A DNA stretch of 34,874 nt from Bryobacterales bacterium (GCA_022826925.1 JAJDTX010000090.1:1-34874); one strand, 5' to 3'; counted from the stretch's first letter, positions 14,901 to 24,477 are shown. Numbers and translations are program-made. Notes: generated by a model not told the origin, from the sequence alone.

Positions 14901-17900
14901 CTAGAAGACGAATTTCAAGCCCATTTGAATCAGGCGTGGCGCGCGGACACCGCTGACCAGGCCGAAGTTGCGGTTGGCAACGCTGCCGTTGGGATTCCTG
15001 AACTGCGCGTGATTAAAGGCGTTGAACATCTCCACGCGGAGCTGAAAATACTTGTCCTCGGTCACGGGGAAGTGCTTCTGAATGCCGATATCGAACTGGT
15101 TCAGGCCCGGTCCGCTAATTGGAGCTCGGGCGGAGTTACCGAAGAAACCCCGCTCCGTATCCTGGAAGCAGCTCGTGTCGATGAATTGGAAGTCCTGCCG
15201 CAGGTTCGCGCCTGCCAGCTCGCCGCTGCAAGTGCGGTTGGGACGGTGCCCGACGAACGGGCTGCCCGTGCGGTTGGGGACCGTGATGAAGATCGGCAGG
15301 CCATTGGAAAACGTCGCGATGGTCGTCAGCGTCCAGCCGCCCACAACATAGTCGGCTGCCCGCGCCATCGACGAGCCAAGCGCCCTGCCCCGCCCGAACG
15401 GGAGGTCCCAAAAGGCGCTCAGCACCGCCCTGTGTTTGACGTTGAACGAGGTCGGCCCCTTGTCCAGCGCCCGGTTGGTGGCGATCTGATTGTTGGTCGC
15501 GCCGCCGAGTTCCCAGCCGTCGTAGAGCGCCTTGGAAAATGTGTACTCGGCGCGCAGGTCGATGCCGTGCGACATGCGGTGGTGATAGCGCGCGATCAGC
15601 GCGTTGTAGTTCGAGTTGGCGTTGAAGTCCGACTGCAGGATCGCACGGTACTGTAGATACGGACGTGTCGCCCGATCGCAGCGCAGGTCCGCACCCACCA
15701 TGCACTGGTTGAAGTCGTAGCGGTTCTGCTGGCGGTGGCCGCTGTTGCCCTGATACGTGAGCTCCAACAGATCGTTGTCACCCAGAGTGCGCTGGACCGA
15801 GAAGTTCCATTGGTTCACGTAAGGCGTCCGGCCCTCTTCTTGGAGCGTAAAGGGCGTGATACCAGCGGGCAGATTGCTGGCGAAATTCTCATCGATCGGC
15901 GGCAGCGGCGTGACCGGGAAGATGTTGACGCCCGGAATGAATTCCGGCATCAGCTTGCCCGTGTTAATGGCGTCGACGCTGTTGGTGAACGGCGGCCCGA
16001 CCGCGGCGAATTGCAACTCGATCAGCTGCATGTCCGAGAAGTACGTGCCGCCACCGACGCGCACAACTGTCTTGTCGTCGACCTGCCAAGCGATCCCGAA
16101 GCGCGGAGCAATGTTGTCGCTGTCGGGCTGGATCACGCGCGGGTCGACCTGCCCCAAGACCGCGAACTCCAGCAGACCCGTGGCCGCGTCGAACCCGTGC
16201 GGGTAATCGGCCGCCCGTCCCCGCGGATTCGGAATCGTGTCCTTGAACCACGTCACGCCCCAATTCAGCGTGAGATTGCGTCTGATCTTCCATGTGTCTT
16301 GGATGTAGGGGCTGTACTGCGTGTGGCGATATTGGAGCATTGGCAGCCCGCGCGTGCTGCCGCGGTCGGGTGTTCCCAACAGGTAGTCGGCGAACGCGTT
16401 GCCCGAGTTGCGGCCGTCGGGCACCAAGTTCCCCGCGGCGTTGGTCGTGAGCTGCGCGGTGTAGACCCGGTTGTAAATCAAGCTGCCGTGAGCACCCGCG
16501 TTCGCGTTTTGCTGCCATGTCCTGCGGTACCGGATGGTTGCGCCGAAACGGTACTGGTGGTTGCCGCTGATATAGCTGAAGCCCGGATCGAACTGGTAGT
16601 TGTTGTCGATGTTGCCGAGGTCTCCATTGGAACGGCCGAAGCCTGTGAAACCCTGGATGCGCTGTGCGAACACGCCCCGCGTGTCGAACGTGCCGGTGAT
16701 TCCGAGCGGGGTGAGGATGTCGCCCACCTCGCGCGCCTCGTTGCTAAACAGGGCCTGGTTGCGCGAGACGCCAAGCCGGAACGTGCTCACGAGCTTGGGC
16801 GAAATCGTGTAGGTGTGCTGCGCCATCCACATCCACATCTGGTTTGGGTAGAACGCGCCGCTGAGCGGAAAGGCCCCGGGGCGCACGGCGGAGCTGTCGG
16901 ACCAGATGTACTGGGTGAACAGAGTCTGCCTGTCGGTCAACTGCGTGTCGATGCGCACGTTGAACTGGTCGTCCTCGACCGTGTTGCGCGGGTGGACGAA
17001 GAGATTGTTCGGGCGGGTGTGGAAGTCCGAGCCCGGCAGGTAGTACTGCAATAGGTTCTCGGAGACAGAGTTGAAGCGCGAGCGCGGGACCTCCTGCTGC
17101 GGGAACGGATCACGAGTGCCCGCGGCCTCGTTAAGAGTGTTCGGATCATGGATGACGAACGGATCCGCAGAGAAGTCACCGCCGAACATCGCCTCCGGGG
17201 GCGTGAAGACACCGCGCGTGAACGCCACGCGCTCCCGCATCCCCTCGTAGCCTGTCCGGAACCAGATCCTGTCCTGCTTGATCGGACCGCCCACTGCGAA
17301 CCCAAACTGGTTGCGCTTCAGCTCCTCCGGTTCGCGCGCGAAGTAGCTGCGGGCATCGAGCACGGTGTTGCGCACAAACTCGAACGCCTCGCCGTGAATT
17401 TCATTCGACCCGCCCTTGGTGCTCACGTTGACCATGGCCGGATTCGGGCCTTGGTCGGGCATGAAGAAGCTCGACTGGACCTTGAATTGGTCGACGTTGG
17501 CCACCGATACGTTCACGGCCAGCTCTCCCCCGCGGGCGCCGCGCACTTGGATGCCGTTGATGGTGTAGCTGTTGTTGGCAGCCTTGACGCCGCCAATGAC
17601 CACGAAGCGGCCGGGATGTCCAATCTGGCCCGCGAAAGAGGCGCGCCCCTCGGACGGCGCGGTGCCGCCAGCAAGGAGGGCCAATTGTAGGAAGTTGCGT
17701 CCGTTGAGGGGCAATTCTGTAACGCGATCAGAATCCACTACCGTGCCGATCACGTTGGATTCGGTCTCCAGCAGCACGGCCGTGGCCTCCACGGTAACGA
17801 CGTCCGAAATCTGGCCGACGGCCAGCTCGACGTTGACGGCGGCGCGCTGGCCGACTTGAACCTCCAGATCAGATACTTCTTGGGTGGCGAAGCCTTCGCT

Positions 17901-18158
17901 TGAGACGCGGACGGTGTACACGCCCGGAGTGACGTCGGGGTAGGCGTAGTTGCCGGATTCGTTCGTCGAAACCTCCTGCTCGGAGCCGCGCTCGACGTTG
18001 ACGAGGACCACCGAGGCTCCCGGAATGACCGCGCCGCTCGAATCGGTCACGGTGCCCGCGACCGCAGCGCTTCCGGCAACTCCCTGGCCCCACAAAGCCG
18101 TGGCCAAGAACAGCGGAGCGAGCAACAGCGTGATCGCTAGGCGAGAATTTCGAATCAT
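14901..18158 (-). CDS. TonB-dependent outer-membrane receptor, large Acidobacteriota type (receptor 2)
   Basis: A 1085-residue TonB-dependent receptor. The signal peptide is about 1-25. A carboxypeptidase-regulatory beta-sandwich covers about 32-118 (AGTVTDSSGAVIPGASVVLVN, GNYAYPDVTPGVYTVRVSSEGF). The plug contains the signature ELPLNGRNFLQLALLAGG and a YTINGIQVRGARGGE stretch. A long barrel ends in a terminal Phe (MGLKFVF), the usual BAM recognition signal. The C-terminal FNAFNHAQFRNPNGSVANRNFG is characteristic of this class in Acidobacteriota. Translation starts at the ATG at 18158 with GGAGGTG about 7 bases upstream, the strongest ribosome binding site in the window. It probably takes up oligosaccharides, but no SusD-like partner is present. 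Three phased repeats lie upstream at 18201-18230. Confidence 0.93.
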   Translation of the reverse strand: MIRNSRLAITLLLAPLFLATALWGQGVAGSAAVAGTVTDSSGAVIPGASVVLVNVERGSEQEVSTNESGNYAYPDVTPGVYTVRVSSEGFATQEVSDLEVQVGQRAAVNVELAVGQISDVVTVEATAVLLETESNVIGTVVDSDRVTELPLNGRNFLQLALLAGGTAPSEGRASFAGQIGHPGRFVVIGGVKAANNSYTINGIQVRGARGGELAVNVSVANVDQFKVQSSFFMPDQGPNPAMVNVSTKGGSNEIHGEAFEFVRNTVLDARSYFAREPEELKRNQFGFAVGGPIKQDRIWFRTGYEGMRERVAFTRGVFTPPEAMFGGDFSADPFVIHDPNTLNEAAGTRDPFPQQEVPRSRFNSVSENLLQYYLPGSDFHTRPNNLFVHPRNTVEDDQFNVRIDTQLTDRQTLFTQYIWSDSSAVRPGAFPLSGAFYPNQMWMWMAQHTYTISPKLVSTFRLGVSRNQALFSNEAREVGDILTPLGITGTFDTRGVFAQRIQGFTGFGRSNGDLGNIDNNYQFDPGFSYISGNHQYRFGATIRYRRTWQQNANAGAHGSLIYNRVYTAQLTTNAAGNLVPDGRNSGNAFADYLLGTPDRGSTRGLPMLQYRHTQYSPYIQDTWKIRRNLTLNWGVTWFKDTIPNPRGRAADYPHGFDAATGLLEFAVLGQVDPRVIQPDSDNIAPRFGIAWQVDDKTVVRVGGGTYFSDMQLIELQFAAVGPPFTNSVDAINTGKLMPEFIPGVNIFPVTPLPPIDENFASNLPAGITPFTLQEEGRTPYVNQWNFSVQRTLGDNDLLELTYQGNSGHRQQNRYDFNQCMVGADLRCDRATRPYLQYRAILQSDFNANSNYNALIARYHHRMSHGIDLRAEYTFSKALYDGWELGGATNNQIATNRALDKGPTSFNVKHRAVLSAFWDLPFGRGRALGSSMARAADYVVGGWTLTTIATFSNGLPIFITVPNRTGSPFVGHRPNRTCSGELAGANLRQDFQFIDTSCFQDTERGFFGNSARAPISGPGLNQFDIGIQKHFPVTEDKYFQLRVEMFNAFNHAQFRNPNGSVANRNFGLVSGVRAPRLIQMGLKFVF

Positions 18159-18200
18159 CGGACTTCACCTCCAGCCCACGGCATCAGCGCAGATCTCACG

Positions 18201-18230
18201 CGTCGGCACATGTCGGCATATGTCTGAATC
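18201..18230 (-). promoter_or_regulatory. Three 10-bp phased direct repeats upstream of receptor 2
   Basis: On the plus strand three consecutive decamers share a common start: CGTCGGCACA, TGTCGGCATA and TGTCTGAATC. They sit about 43 to 72 bases upstream of the receptor 2 start codon, one helical turn apart, which suits cooperative binding of a regulator. The third unit is degenerate. No family can be assigned and the role is inferred only from spacing and position. Confidence 0.4.
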
Positions 18231-18392
18231 GTGCGCCCGAATCTTAGCACGGACCCGGCGTGTCGGACCCGTCCAAGTGCCAACTTCAGCCAAAGTGATG
18301 GAGCCGCAGGGGACCAGTGCATGCGGCGGCAGACACGCAGGGTCTCGGTAGACCTCTTTGTCCTGGGCGCCCTTGAAGAGATAGGGTGAGAC

Positions 18393-19007
18393 TTGCGAGT
18401 CGCAATCTTTGGAGCCACTGGCAAGACCGGAGAGCAAGCTTGGAAGCTGCTCCTCGAAGCCGGTCATGACGTAACCCTCTTTGGCCGCTCGGTCGAGCGG
18501 CGCTATGCCGAAGAGCCCGTGGCGAGAGTCCAAGGCGACGTGCTCGACGCCGACGCGGTCTCGAGAGCCATCGAAGCACAAGATGCCGTGCTGGTCTGCC
18601 TCGGCCCGGTCAGCACCAATGACCAAACCACTCTCAGCCAAGGGGCCGCGAATATCGCCTCGGCCATGAAGGCCCATGGCGTTCGGCGTGTCGTCTTCAT
18701 CTCGGCGGCCGGCGTGGGCGAGAGCTGGAAGCAGATCCCGTGGTACTCAAAGCTGCTCTTCGGCACGCTGCTGAAGAAGATCCTCGCTGAACACGCCCGG
18801 GAGGAAGAGATTTTCGCGGCCAGCGCGCTGGATTGGACAGCCGTGCGAGCAGCCGTCTTGACAGACAGACCCGCCAGTGGCCGTATCAACGCATCGAATA
18901 CCAGCCCTAACAAGACGATCCCGCGCGCCGATCTTGCCGCATTCCTCGTCGCGGAGCTCGTCAGTCAGGACCACTTGAACCAAGCAATTTCAGTAACTTC
19001 AGGATGA
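18393..19007 (+). CDS. NAD(P)-binding SDR-like protein (NmrA/BVR-B type)
   Basis: A 204-residue atypical short-chain dehydrogenase related to NmrA-like and biliverdin reductase B proteins. The dinucleotide loop GATGKTG is at residues 7-13. It is followed by GHDVTLFGRS, a phosphate-binding Arg typical of NADP users, and VQGDVLDADAVSRAI. The mid-chain RRVVFISAAGVG is the family's third motif. Length is normal, and no signal peptide is present, so it is cytoplasmic. The start is a TTG at 18393 with GGGTGAG just upstream; no ATG fits the family start. It is divergent from receptor 2 across about 230 bases and convergent with the DUF3604 gene. Substrate unknown; the family reduces quinones, flavins or acts as a redox sensor. 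Confidence 0.86.
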   Translation: MRVAIFGATGKTGEQAWKLLLEAGHDVTLFGRSVERRYAEEPVARVQGDVLDADAVSRAIEAQDAVLVCLGPVSTNDQTTLSQGAANIASAMKAHGVRRVVFISAAGVGESWKQIPWYSKLLFGTLLKKILAEHAREEEIFAASALDWTAVRAAVLTDRPASGRINASNTSPNKTIPRADLAAFLVAELVSQDHLNQAISVTSG

Positions 19008-19066
19008 TGGGCGCACGCACGAATCGGCCGCACCTCCGTGCACTGAGGGTTCCTAGCGACAGCTAC

Positions 19067-19079
19067 CCCGGCCACCGGG
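19067..19079. terminator. Small stem-loop between convergent genes
   Basis: CCCGG, a three-base loop and CCGGG lie between the stops of the SDR-like gene and the convergent DUF3604 gene. It could serve both transcripts. The stem is short and no T-run follows, so confidence is low. Confidence 0.3.
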
Positions 19080-19088
19080 CGTCGAACT

Positions 19089-21881
19089 TCACGGCGAACT
19101 GACCCAAATCGGACTGGACCAAGCTATCTGGCCATCGCCTTGCTGTACGCGAACGTAGTAATGCACCTCGCCTGAGACTGGCTCTTGGTCAACGAAGCTG
19201 AACGAGACATCGTCGGACTGGTTCTGCAGCGTGTAGACGAAATCTTGCCCGCGGATCACATCGACCTGTTTGACCGGGGCCGTGCCCAAGATCTTGACGA
19301 CTAGCTCGAATTCCGTCGCCTGGCCGGGCACTACATCTCCTTGCAGGTATTCCCTGCCACCCGCACGCATGCGGTAGTCGAGCACGATGTTATCGGTCGC
19401 GGCGTAGTTGTGGCGCTTGCGCATCGCGTCGAGCAAGCCCTCTCGCGTGAACTCTTCTGCGATGGTGCAGGCGTACGAGATATGCGTCGATAGATGGTCC
19501 GAGCTCGCCTGCACGCCGATCTTGTAGCCCTTGGCCCAAGCGTTCCACACGTAGCCCTTCGGGCGGAACCCTCCCGCTTGGTTGGTGAGGTCCTCCTCGG
19601 TCGCGGCCTTCGGGGCGCCCTCGTACTCTGCGGACACCCGATCGCCCTGGTAGATTTCCACCAGCGGCTCGACCGCGGGATCGTTATCGCGCCAGTCCGT
19701 GCCCATGCCAGTCGCCGGTGTGTGTGGAATCGAGATTCCGTCGTAGCGCTTGAGGTAGTCGAACAGCCCCACTGCCGCCGAGGATGTCTCCGCTTCGTCT
19801 GGCTGCGTCGGGAAGGTCGGATTCCCGCGCTTGGCGAAGAACACGTTGCGGTGACCGTTCGGGTAGCTCAGGCTGCGCTCGTAGCCAAAGAGGGGGACGA
19901 ACCGTCCCGGAACGTGAAACACGTCTACCCGCTGCTGGAGCAGCCAGTTGATGTACTCGATGTTCGGGCCGCCGCTGGTGTGGTGCTCGCTCATGCCCAG
20001 ATAGTCGAGTTCCGCCACGTTCATGGCGTAGCGGTAGGTGTCGTTCTGGGCGCCGTCGTTGTTGCCATCCCCTGAATACTCGGTATGCCGGTGGGTGTCT
20101 CCGCGGTAGATGCGGTAGGTCTTGCCCTGCGACTTGATCTCGTAGCCTCGGATGCGCGCCACGTCCTGCTGCTCGTTGGGGTGCTTCATGAACCGACGCA
20201 GTTCGTCTCGCTGTGACTCGACCAGTCGAGCCGCGTAGACGGGCGCGTCCAGAACGGGCAGCTTGGCGGCGAGTACCTCGCCTTGCTCGTAAAAATACTC
20301 GTCATAAACCCGGTTGTCGGTTGCCCAAGCGGCGTAGAGGCTGCCGTCCGCTGCCACGCTGAACCCGTAGCCGGCATCGGAGCGCCCGGCGGTTGCCGGC
20401 ACAGGGATCGGGTTCAGCCAGTCGCGGCCATCGAAGGCTGTCGCGTACGTCTCCCACGCAGCCCTATGCGCTGCGGCGGTGTGCGGGACCTCGCGCTGGC
20501 GCAAATGGCGGTGCCGAAACACCGCCCAGATCCGGCCGTCCTTGTCGCTTCGGAGGCGCGGGAAATCGTTGAACCCGCGCAAGTCGGGCGGCATCGACGC
20601 TTCGAATCCGCGAGCGGGCTGCTGCCATGCGCCGCCGTCGTAGACTGCGACCGCGACGGTGCGGGACTGGTACAGCTGTGTCGCGGGACGATTCAGCAGG
20701 AAACCCGTGTCCTTGCCCCATTGCAATCCGCTCTCGTTCCACGCCACCCACAGGCGATCCTCGGAATCGCATGCAAGGCTGGGATAGGCTTCGTAGCGCA
20801 ATGTGTCCGTAACCGGCTCGATGTCTGACCACGAGCCCCCCGCATAGCTGCGCATGCGGATGTCGAAGTCGTTGTTCTCGTACGTCTCCCACGCGACATA
20901 GACCGATCCCTTCGAATCAGTGGCAACGGCTGGGTGCCAGTCGTCGGCTGCCGATTGCGACACCTGGGTGGCGGGAGACCAAGCGTTTCCGTCCCAGCGC
21001 CGGGCGAAGACGTCGGAGCGACCGTTGCGGAAGCCCTGCCAGACCAGCCACACGTACCCGTTGGCGTCGGTGGACAGGGCATGGTGGATGTCGGGCTGAG
21101 GCGCATTCGTGAGCCTCGTGACGGCGGACCATGCGCCACCGTCGAAGACACGCCCGTAGAGGTCGAAGTTGCCGTCCTTGCGGTCGGCCCAAACTGCCAG
21201 CAGGCGGCCCCCTCCGTCCTCTTCGAGCCGAACATAGTAGACATCGGACGGTCCTTCGGTGACCTCTTGGATCTCGCCCATCTGGTCGCCGTCGTAGTGG
21301 CGCACGAACACGTGGTTCGCCCAGTCCCGGTAGCCCACCCAAGCGACCCAATAGGAGCCGCCGGCCGAGGCCGCGATGTCGGCGAAGCCGTTGTGGTAGC
21401 CCTGGCCAGAGACAGAGGCAAAGCTTGCCGCCCTTTCCACGCTGACGGCACCGTCCAAGTAGGCGGCGCGCCTGCCAGGGGGCATCTCGGAGAGACGGAA
21501 GGACAGGTTTCCGCCCGCGGTGTCTAGGTCCACCCGCGCATCGCCCTGAGCCTGCACGGTCAGGATCAGCCCGGGGATCTTGAGGTAGGCGGGCACTGGC
21601 GTAGGCGGCTCCGGCTCCCAGTTTCGAAAGCGGAATTGCACGCCTGGTGCGGTCGCCAGGCTCCAAGAGGAGGTACCGAGTTCATCGGCGGACCGGGGTC
21701 TCCAACTGCGAAGCCCGCTCACCTCGCCACCGGCAACGCTCACGCTCCCGTTCCAACTCGTAGGCTCGGTGTCCGTCAGGCCGAAACGGATTCGGAAGGT
21801 GTGCTCCTCCGCCTGGACTGCGCTCGGGATGCCGACGGCGATGGACGCCAATACTGCGACGCGAAGGACAAGGCTAGACAT
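19089..21881 (-). CDS. Exported beta-propeller plus DUF3604 (PHP-like) protein
   Basis: A 930-residue secreted protein. The signal peptide (1-24, ending near VQAEE) is followed by a domain of unknown type (about 25-140) and then by repeated WVAW/AVWADRKDGNFDLYGR/WLVWQGFRNGRSD/VYVAWETYENNDF blades covering about 150-520, which look like a seven-bladed-type propeller. The last 340 residues are a DUF3604 domain: RGDTHRHTEYSGDG near 595, GMSEHHTSGG near 630, HTPATGMGTDWRD and ASSDHLSTHISYA near 815. The His/Asp clusters resemble the metal site of PHP phosphoesterases. The ATG at 21881 is chosen because the signal peptide begins there, although the ribosome binding site is weak. It is divergent from the ABC operon. 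Function is not established; hydrolysis of an exported phospho- or ester substrate is possible. Confidence 0.88.
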   Translation of the reverse strand: MSSLVLRVAVLASIAVGIPSAVQAEEHTFRIRFGLTDTEPTSWNGSVSVAGGEVSGLRSWRPRSADELGTSSWSLATAPGVQFRFRNWEPEPPTPVPAYLKIPGLILTVQAQGDARVDLDTAGGNLSFRLSEMPPGRRAAYLDGAVSVERAASFASVSGQGYHNGFADIAASAGGSYWVAWVGYRDWANHVFVRHYDGDQMGEIQEVTEGPSDVYYVRLEEDGGGRLLAVWADRKDGNFDLYGRVFDGGAWSAVTRLTNAPQPDIHHALSTDANGYVWLVWQGFRNGRSDVFARRWDGNAWSPATQVSQSAADDWHPAVATDSKGSVYVAWETYENNDFDIRMRSYAGGSWSDIEPVTDTLRYEAYPSLACDSEDRLWVAWNESGLQWGKDTGFLLNRPATQLYQSRTVAVAVYDGGAWQQPARGFEASMPPDLRGFNDFPRLRSDKDGRIWAVFRHRHLRQREVPHTAAAHRAAWETYATAFDGRDWLNPIPVPATAGRSDAGYGFSVAADGSLYAAWATDNRVYDEYFYEQGEVLAAKLPVLDAPVYAARLVESQRDELRRFMKHPNEQQDVARIRGYEIKSQGKTYRIYRGDTHRHTEYSGDGNNDGAQNDTYRYAMNVAELDYLGMSEHHTSGGPNIEYINWLLQQRVDVFHVPGRFVPLFGYERSLSYPNGHRNVFFAKRGNPTFPTQPDEAETSSAAVGLFDYLKRYDGISIPHTPATGMGTDWRDNDPAVEPLVEIYQGDRVSAEYEGAPKAATEEDLTNQAGGFRPKGYVWNAWAKGYKIGVQASSDHLSTHISYACTIAEEFTREGLLDAMRKRHNYAATDNIVLDYRMRAGGREYLQGDVVPGQATEFELVVKILGTAPVKQVDVIRGQDFVYTLQNQSDDVSFSFVDQEPVSGEVHYYVRVQQGDGQIAWSSPIWVSSP

Positions 21882-22126
21882 AGCGCAACCAGCATAGAAC
21901 GATTCGAAGGGCTCCCAAGACCCAGCGGGGGACTTTGTGCAGGAGGCACGCTCTCGAACGGATGAGGCCTCCAGAGCCAGGGCCAACGCCTGAGCTGAGC
22001 CCGGCCTCCGCGAAGGGGCGTTTCAAGTGAAGGGCCCGCAGAAACCCTGTGGTATTCTTGCAATTCCAGCTGGCCTCAGTCTCCCACTCCGGATTGACGA
22101 CGGCACACGAACGTCGGCTGAGCGCA

Positions 22127-23254
22127 ATGGCGGATACGGGCACCGAGACGCACGTCGAGTTTCGGGGGGTGTGCAAGACCTACGACGGCCGAACGATGGT
22201 CGTCCGGGATCTCGATCTCAGCGTGAGGAGGGGCGAGTTCTTCACGCTGCTAGGGCCATCAGGCTCGGGCAAGACAACCTGCCTGATGATGCTGGCCGGG
22301 TTCGAGGCGCCAACGGCCGGGGAGATTTCGATCGACGGTCGATCCGTACAAGACTTGCCCCCCAGGGAACGGGGCATCGGCTTCGTATTTCAGAACTACG
22401 CCCTGTTTCCGCACATGAGTGTGAGGCGCAATCTCGCGTTTCCGCTAGAGGTGCGCGGCGTCCCTGCGGACCAACAAGCCGAGCGCATCCAGCGAGTGCT
22501 CGAGATCGTGCGCCTAGAGGGTTTCGAAGCGCGTCGCCCGAGCGAGCTCTCGGGAGGGCAGCAGCAGCGCGTGGCGATCGCTCGCGCGCTGGTGTTCGAG
22601 CCGAACCTAGTGCTCATGGACGAGCCCCTCGGAGCGCTCGACCGGCGACTGCGCGAGGAGATGCAGTTCGAGATCCGCCGGATCCAACAGGACCTCGGAG
22701 TCACCGTGGTATACGTCACCCACGACCAGCAGGAAGCGATGTCGATGTCATCGCGAGTGGCAGTGTTCCATGGCGGCCGGGTGCAGCAGGTCGCGGAACC
22801 GGAGGTTCTCTATGAGGAACCCGAGCGCGAGTTCGTCGCCGGCTTCATCGGCGATAACAACATCTTCCGCGGGCGGATCACCTCCGTGGGCCGCGGGGTC
22901 TGCGACGTCGAGACCCCGGACGGAGTCGTGAAGGCGTTTCCGGTGGGCGAGTGTCGGCCGGGCCAGGACGCTGTCCTCGCCATTCGCCCGGAGCGGGTCG
23001 GCCTAGCCAAGCCCGGAGTGTTCAGCAACGAGTTCGAAGCCCGTGTCGACGGCATCTTGTTCATTGGCGACCATCTAAGGCTGCGCCTCAATCTGTGCGG
23101 CAATGCGGACTTTATCGTCAAGATCCCGAACATCGTCGGCCACGGCGCCCTGCTGGCCGGAGACCGCGTTTCCGTCGGCTGGGCAGTGACAGACTGCCGG
23201 GCCTTGCCTCTGGACGGTCTTGAGGGAAATCCCGAGGCAGAGCCTGGCGCGTGA
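22127..23254 (+). CDS. potA-like: ABC importer ATPase, PotA type
   Basis: A 375-residue ATPase that would power import by the binding proteins and permeases encoded downstream. Walker A GPSGSGKT is at 43-50, the Q-loop Gln at 89 (FVFQN), the signature LSGGQQQR at 141-148, Walker B LVLMDEP at 161-167 and the H-loop His at 199. The C-terminal part (about 240-375) is a TOBE-type regulatory domain, with NIFRGRI and AIRPERVGL motifs typical of PotA and related ATPases. The ATG at 22127 is preferred because the conserved fold begins right after it; the frame runs open upstream to 22049. It opens the plus-strand operon. Fusion or missing residues are not seen. Confidence 0.93.
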   Translation: MADTGTETHVEFRGVCKTYDGRTMVVRDLDLSVRRGEFFTLLGPSGSGKTTCLMMLAGFEAPTAGEISIDGRSVQDLPPRERGIGFVFQNYALFPHMSVRRNLAFPLEVRGVPADQQAERIQRVLEIVRLEGFEARRPSELSGGQQQRVAIARALVFEPNLVLMDEPLGALDRRLREEMQFEIRRIQQDLGVTVVYVTHDQQEAMSMSSRVAVFHGGRVQQVAEPEVLYEEPEREFVAGFIGDNNIFRGRITSVGRGVCDVETPDGVVKAFPVGECRPGQDAVLAIRPERVGLAKPGVFSNEFEARVDGILFIGDHLRLRLNLCGNADFIVKIPNIVGHGALLAGDRVSVGWAVTDCRALPLDGLEGNPEAEPGA

Positions 23255-23284
23255 GCGCCCACGACTCGCATGCAGCGGATTGGC

Positions 23285-23310
23285 CCGCCTAGGCGGTTTC
23301 GCCGTCGGCG
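23285..23310. repeat. Palindrome and hairpin between ATPase and binding-protein genes
   Basis: A perfect 12-base palindrome CCGCCTAGGCGG (23285-23296) is followed by CGCCG-T-CGGCG (23300-23310). They lie 30-60 bases past the ATPase stop and could act as an operator, an attenuator or an mRNA processing site. Function is inferred only. Confidence 0.4.
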
Positions 23311-23352
23311 ACACCTGTTCAGCGCGTCAAGGGGCGGGAGAGGAGTCGTGCA

Positions 23353-24474
23353 ATGATGAGAAATCGAGGTGACCGGAAGGTGCCCGCTCGAAACCAAGGG
23401 ACGATTCGGCTCGCACTGCTCGTGGCTGCGTTCGGTATCTGGAATACCGGATGCAGCAGCGAAGGGATCACCGTGGTCTCTTGGGGCGGGTCGTACGAGG
23501 CAGCGGCGAGAAAGGCCCTCTTCGAACCCTTCAGCGCCGAGACCGGCATCACGGTTCATGTGGAGAGCTACAACGGCGGGCTGGCGCAGATCCGGGCCCA
23601 GGTTGAGACCGGCAATGTCCATTGGGATGTCGTTGATTTGGAATTCGCCGACGCCGTGAAAGGGTGTGACGAGGGCTTGTTGGAAGTCATCGACATTGAC
23701 GAACTCCCGCCGGCTCCAGACGGCACGCCTGCCCGCGATGACTACTTTGCAGGCACCTATTCCGACTGTGGCGGAGGGGCGGTCTACTATTCGACCGCCT
23801 ACGCCTATAACCGCGACAGCTTTACCGGCGAGCGGCCCTCCACGATCCAAGACTTCTTCGACCTCGCAAAGTTCCCCGGCCGTCGCGGGATGCGTCGCGT
23901 GCCGTTCGTAAACCTCGAGATGGCCCTGATGGCCGATGGCGTTCCCACCGAGGAGGTATACGCCGTGCTGAGCACGCCGGAAGGGGTGGATCGCGCGTTC
24001 CGCAAGCTCGACACGATCAAGGCAGAGGTTGTCTGGTGGGAGGCCGGAGCGCAGCCGCCTCAAATGCTAGCCGATCAGGAAGTTGTGATGAGCACGGCTT
24101 ACAACGGGCGCATATTCAATGCCCAAGTACTGGAGGGCCAGCCGTTTACGATCGTGTGGGATGGTCAGGTCCTAGACTACGGCCAGGCCGCCATTGTTGC
24201 CGGAACACCCAGACTCGAGGCGGCCAAGCAGTTCCTGATGTTCGCCTCCCGCGTCGAATCAATCGCGGCGATCGGGCGCTACATCGCCTATAGTCCCACC
24301 AGACGGTCCGGCATGAGCCTGATCAGCACGCACGCCGAAACCGGCGTCGATATGCGCCCTCACATGCCAAGCGCTCCCGAGAATCTCACTCGCGCCCTCC
24401 GCAACGACGCGGTCTGGTGGACAAACCACGCCGAAGAGTTGACGGAGCGTTTCAGCGCATGGCTCGCCCGCTGA
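23353..24474 (+). CDS. potD-like: PotD-type periplasmic substrate-binding lipoprotein, copy 1
   Basis: A 373-residue binding protein of the spermidine/putrescine (PotD) class. A basic N-terminus and hydrophobic stretch lead to a lipobox ending at Cys34 (NTGC), so it would be a lipoprotein. The mature part begins ITVVSWGGSYEAAARKALFEPF, the usual start of this class, and carries WDVVDLEFADAV and FFDLAKFPGRRGMR. Two Cys residues (105 and 139) may form a disulfide. GGAGAGGAG lies 6 bases before the ATG at 23353. The next gene is a nearly identical copy of the same length. The C-terminal codons AWLAR contain the ATGGCTCGCCCGCT that, in copy 2, begins the permease gene. The ligand is not certain; polyamines or related compounds are known for the family. 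Confidence 0.92.
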   Translation: MMRNRGDRKVPARNQGTIRLALLVAAFGIWNTGCSSEGITVVSWGGSYEAAARKALFEPFSAETGITVHVESYNGGLAQIRAQVETGNVHWDVVDLEFADAVKGCDEGLLEVIDIDELPPAPDGTPARDDYFAGTYSDCGGGAVYYSTAYAYNRDSFTGERPSTIQDFFDLAKFPGRRGMRRVPFVNLEMALMADGVPTEEVYAVLSTPEGVDRAFRKLDTIKAEVVWWEAGAQPPQMLADQEVVMSTAYNGRIFNAQVLEGQPFTIVWDGQVLDYGQAAIVAGTPRLEAAKQFLMFASRVESIAAIGRYIAYSPTRRSGMSLISTHAETGVDMRPHMPSAPENLTRALRNDAVWWTNHAEELTERFSAWLAR

Positions 24475-24477
24475 CGT

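Noticed and set aside
13725..15656. 643-codon plus-strand frame opposite Gfo/Idh and receptor 2
   Set aside because: Crosses the strong terminator hairpin and two supported genes; no recognisable domain.
15735..17054. 439-codon plus-strand frame opposite receptor 2
   Set aside because: Shadow of the receptor barrel; composition is typical of antisense reading.
22810..24063. 417-codon minus-strand frame opposite the ABC ATPase and binding protein
   Set aside because: Covers the complement of two conserved genes and has no family resemblance.
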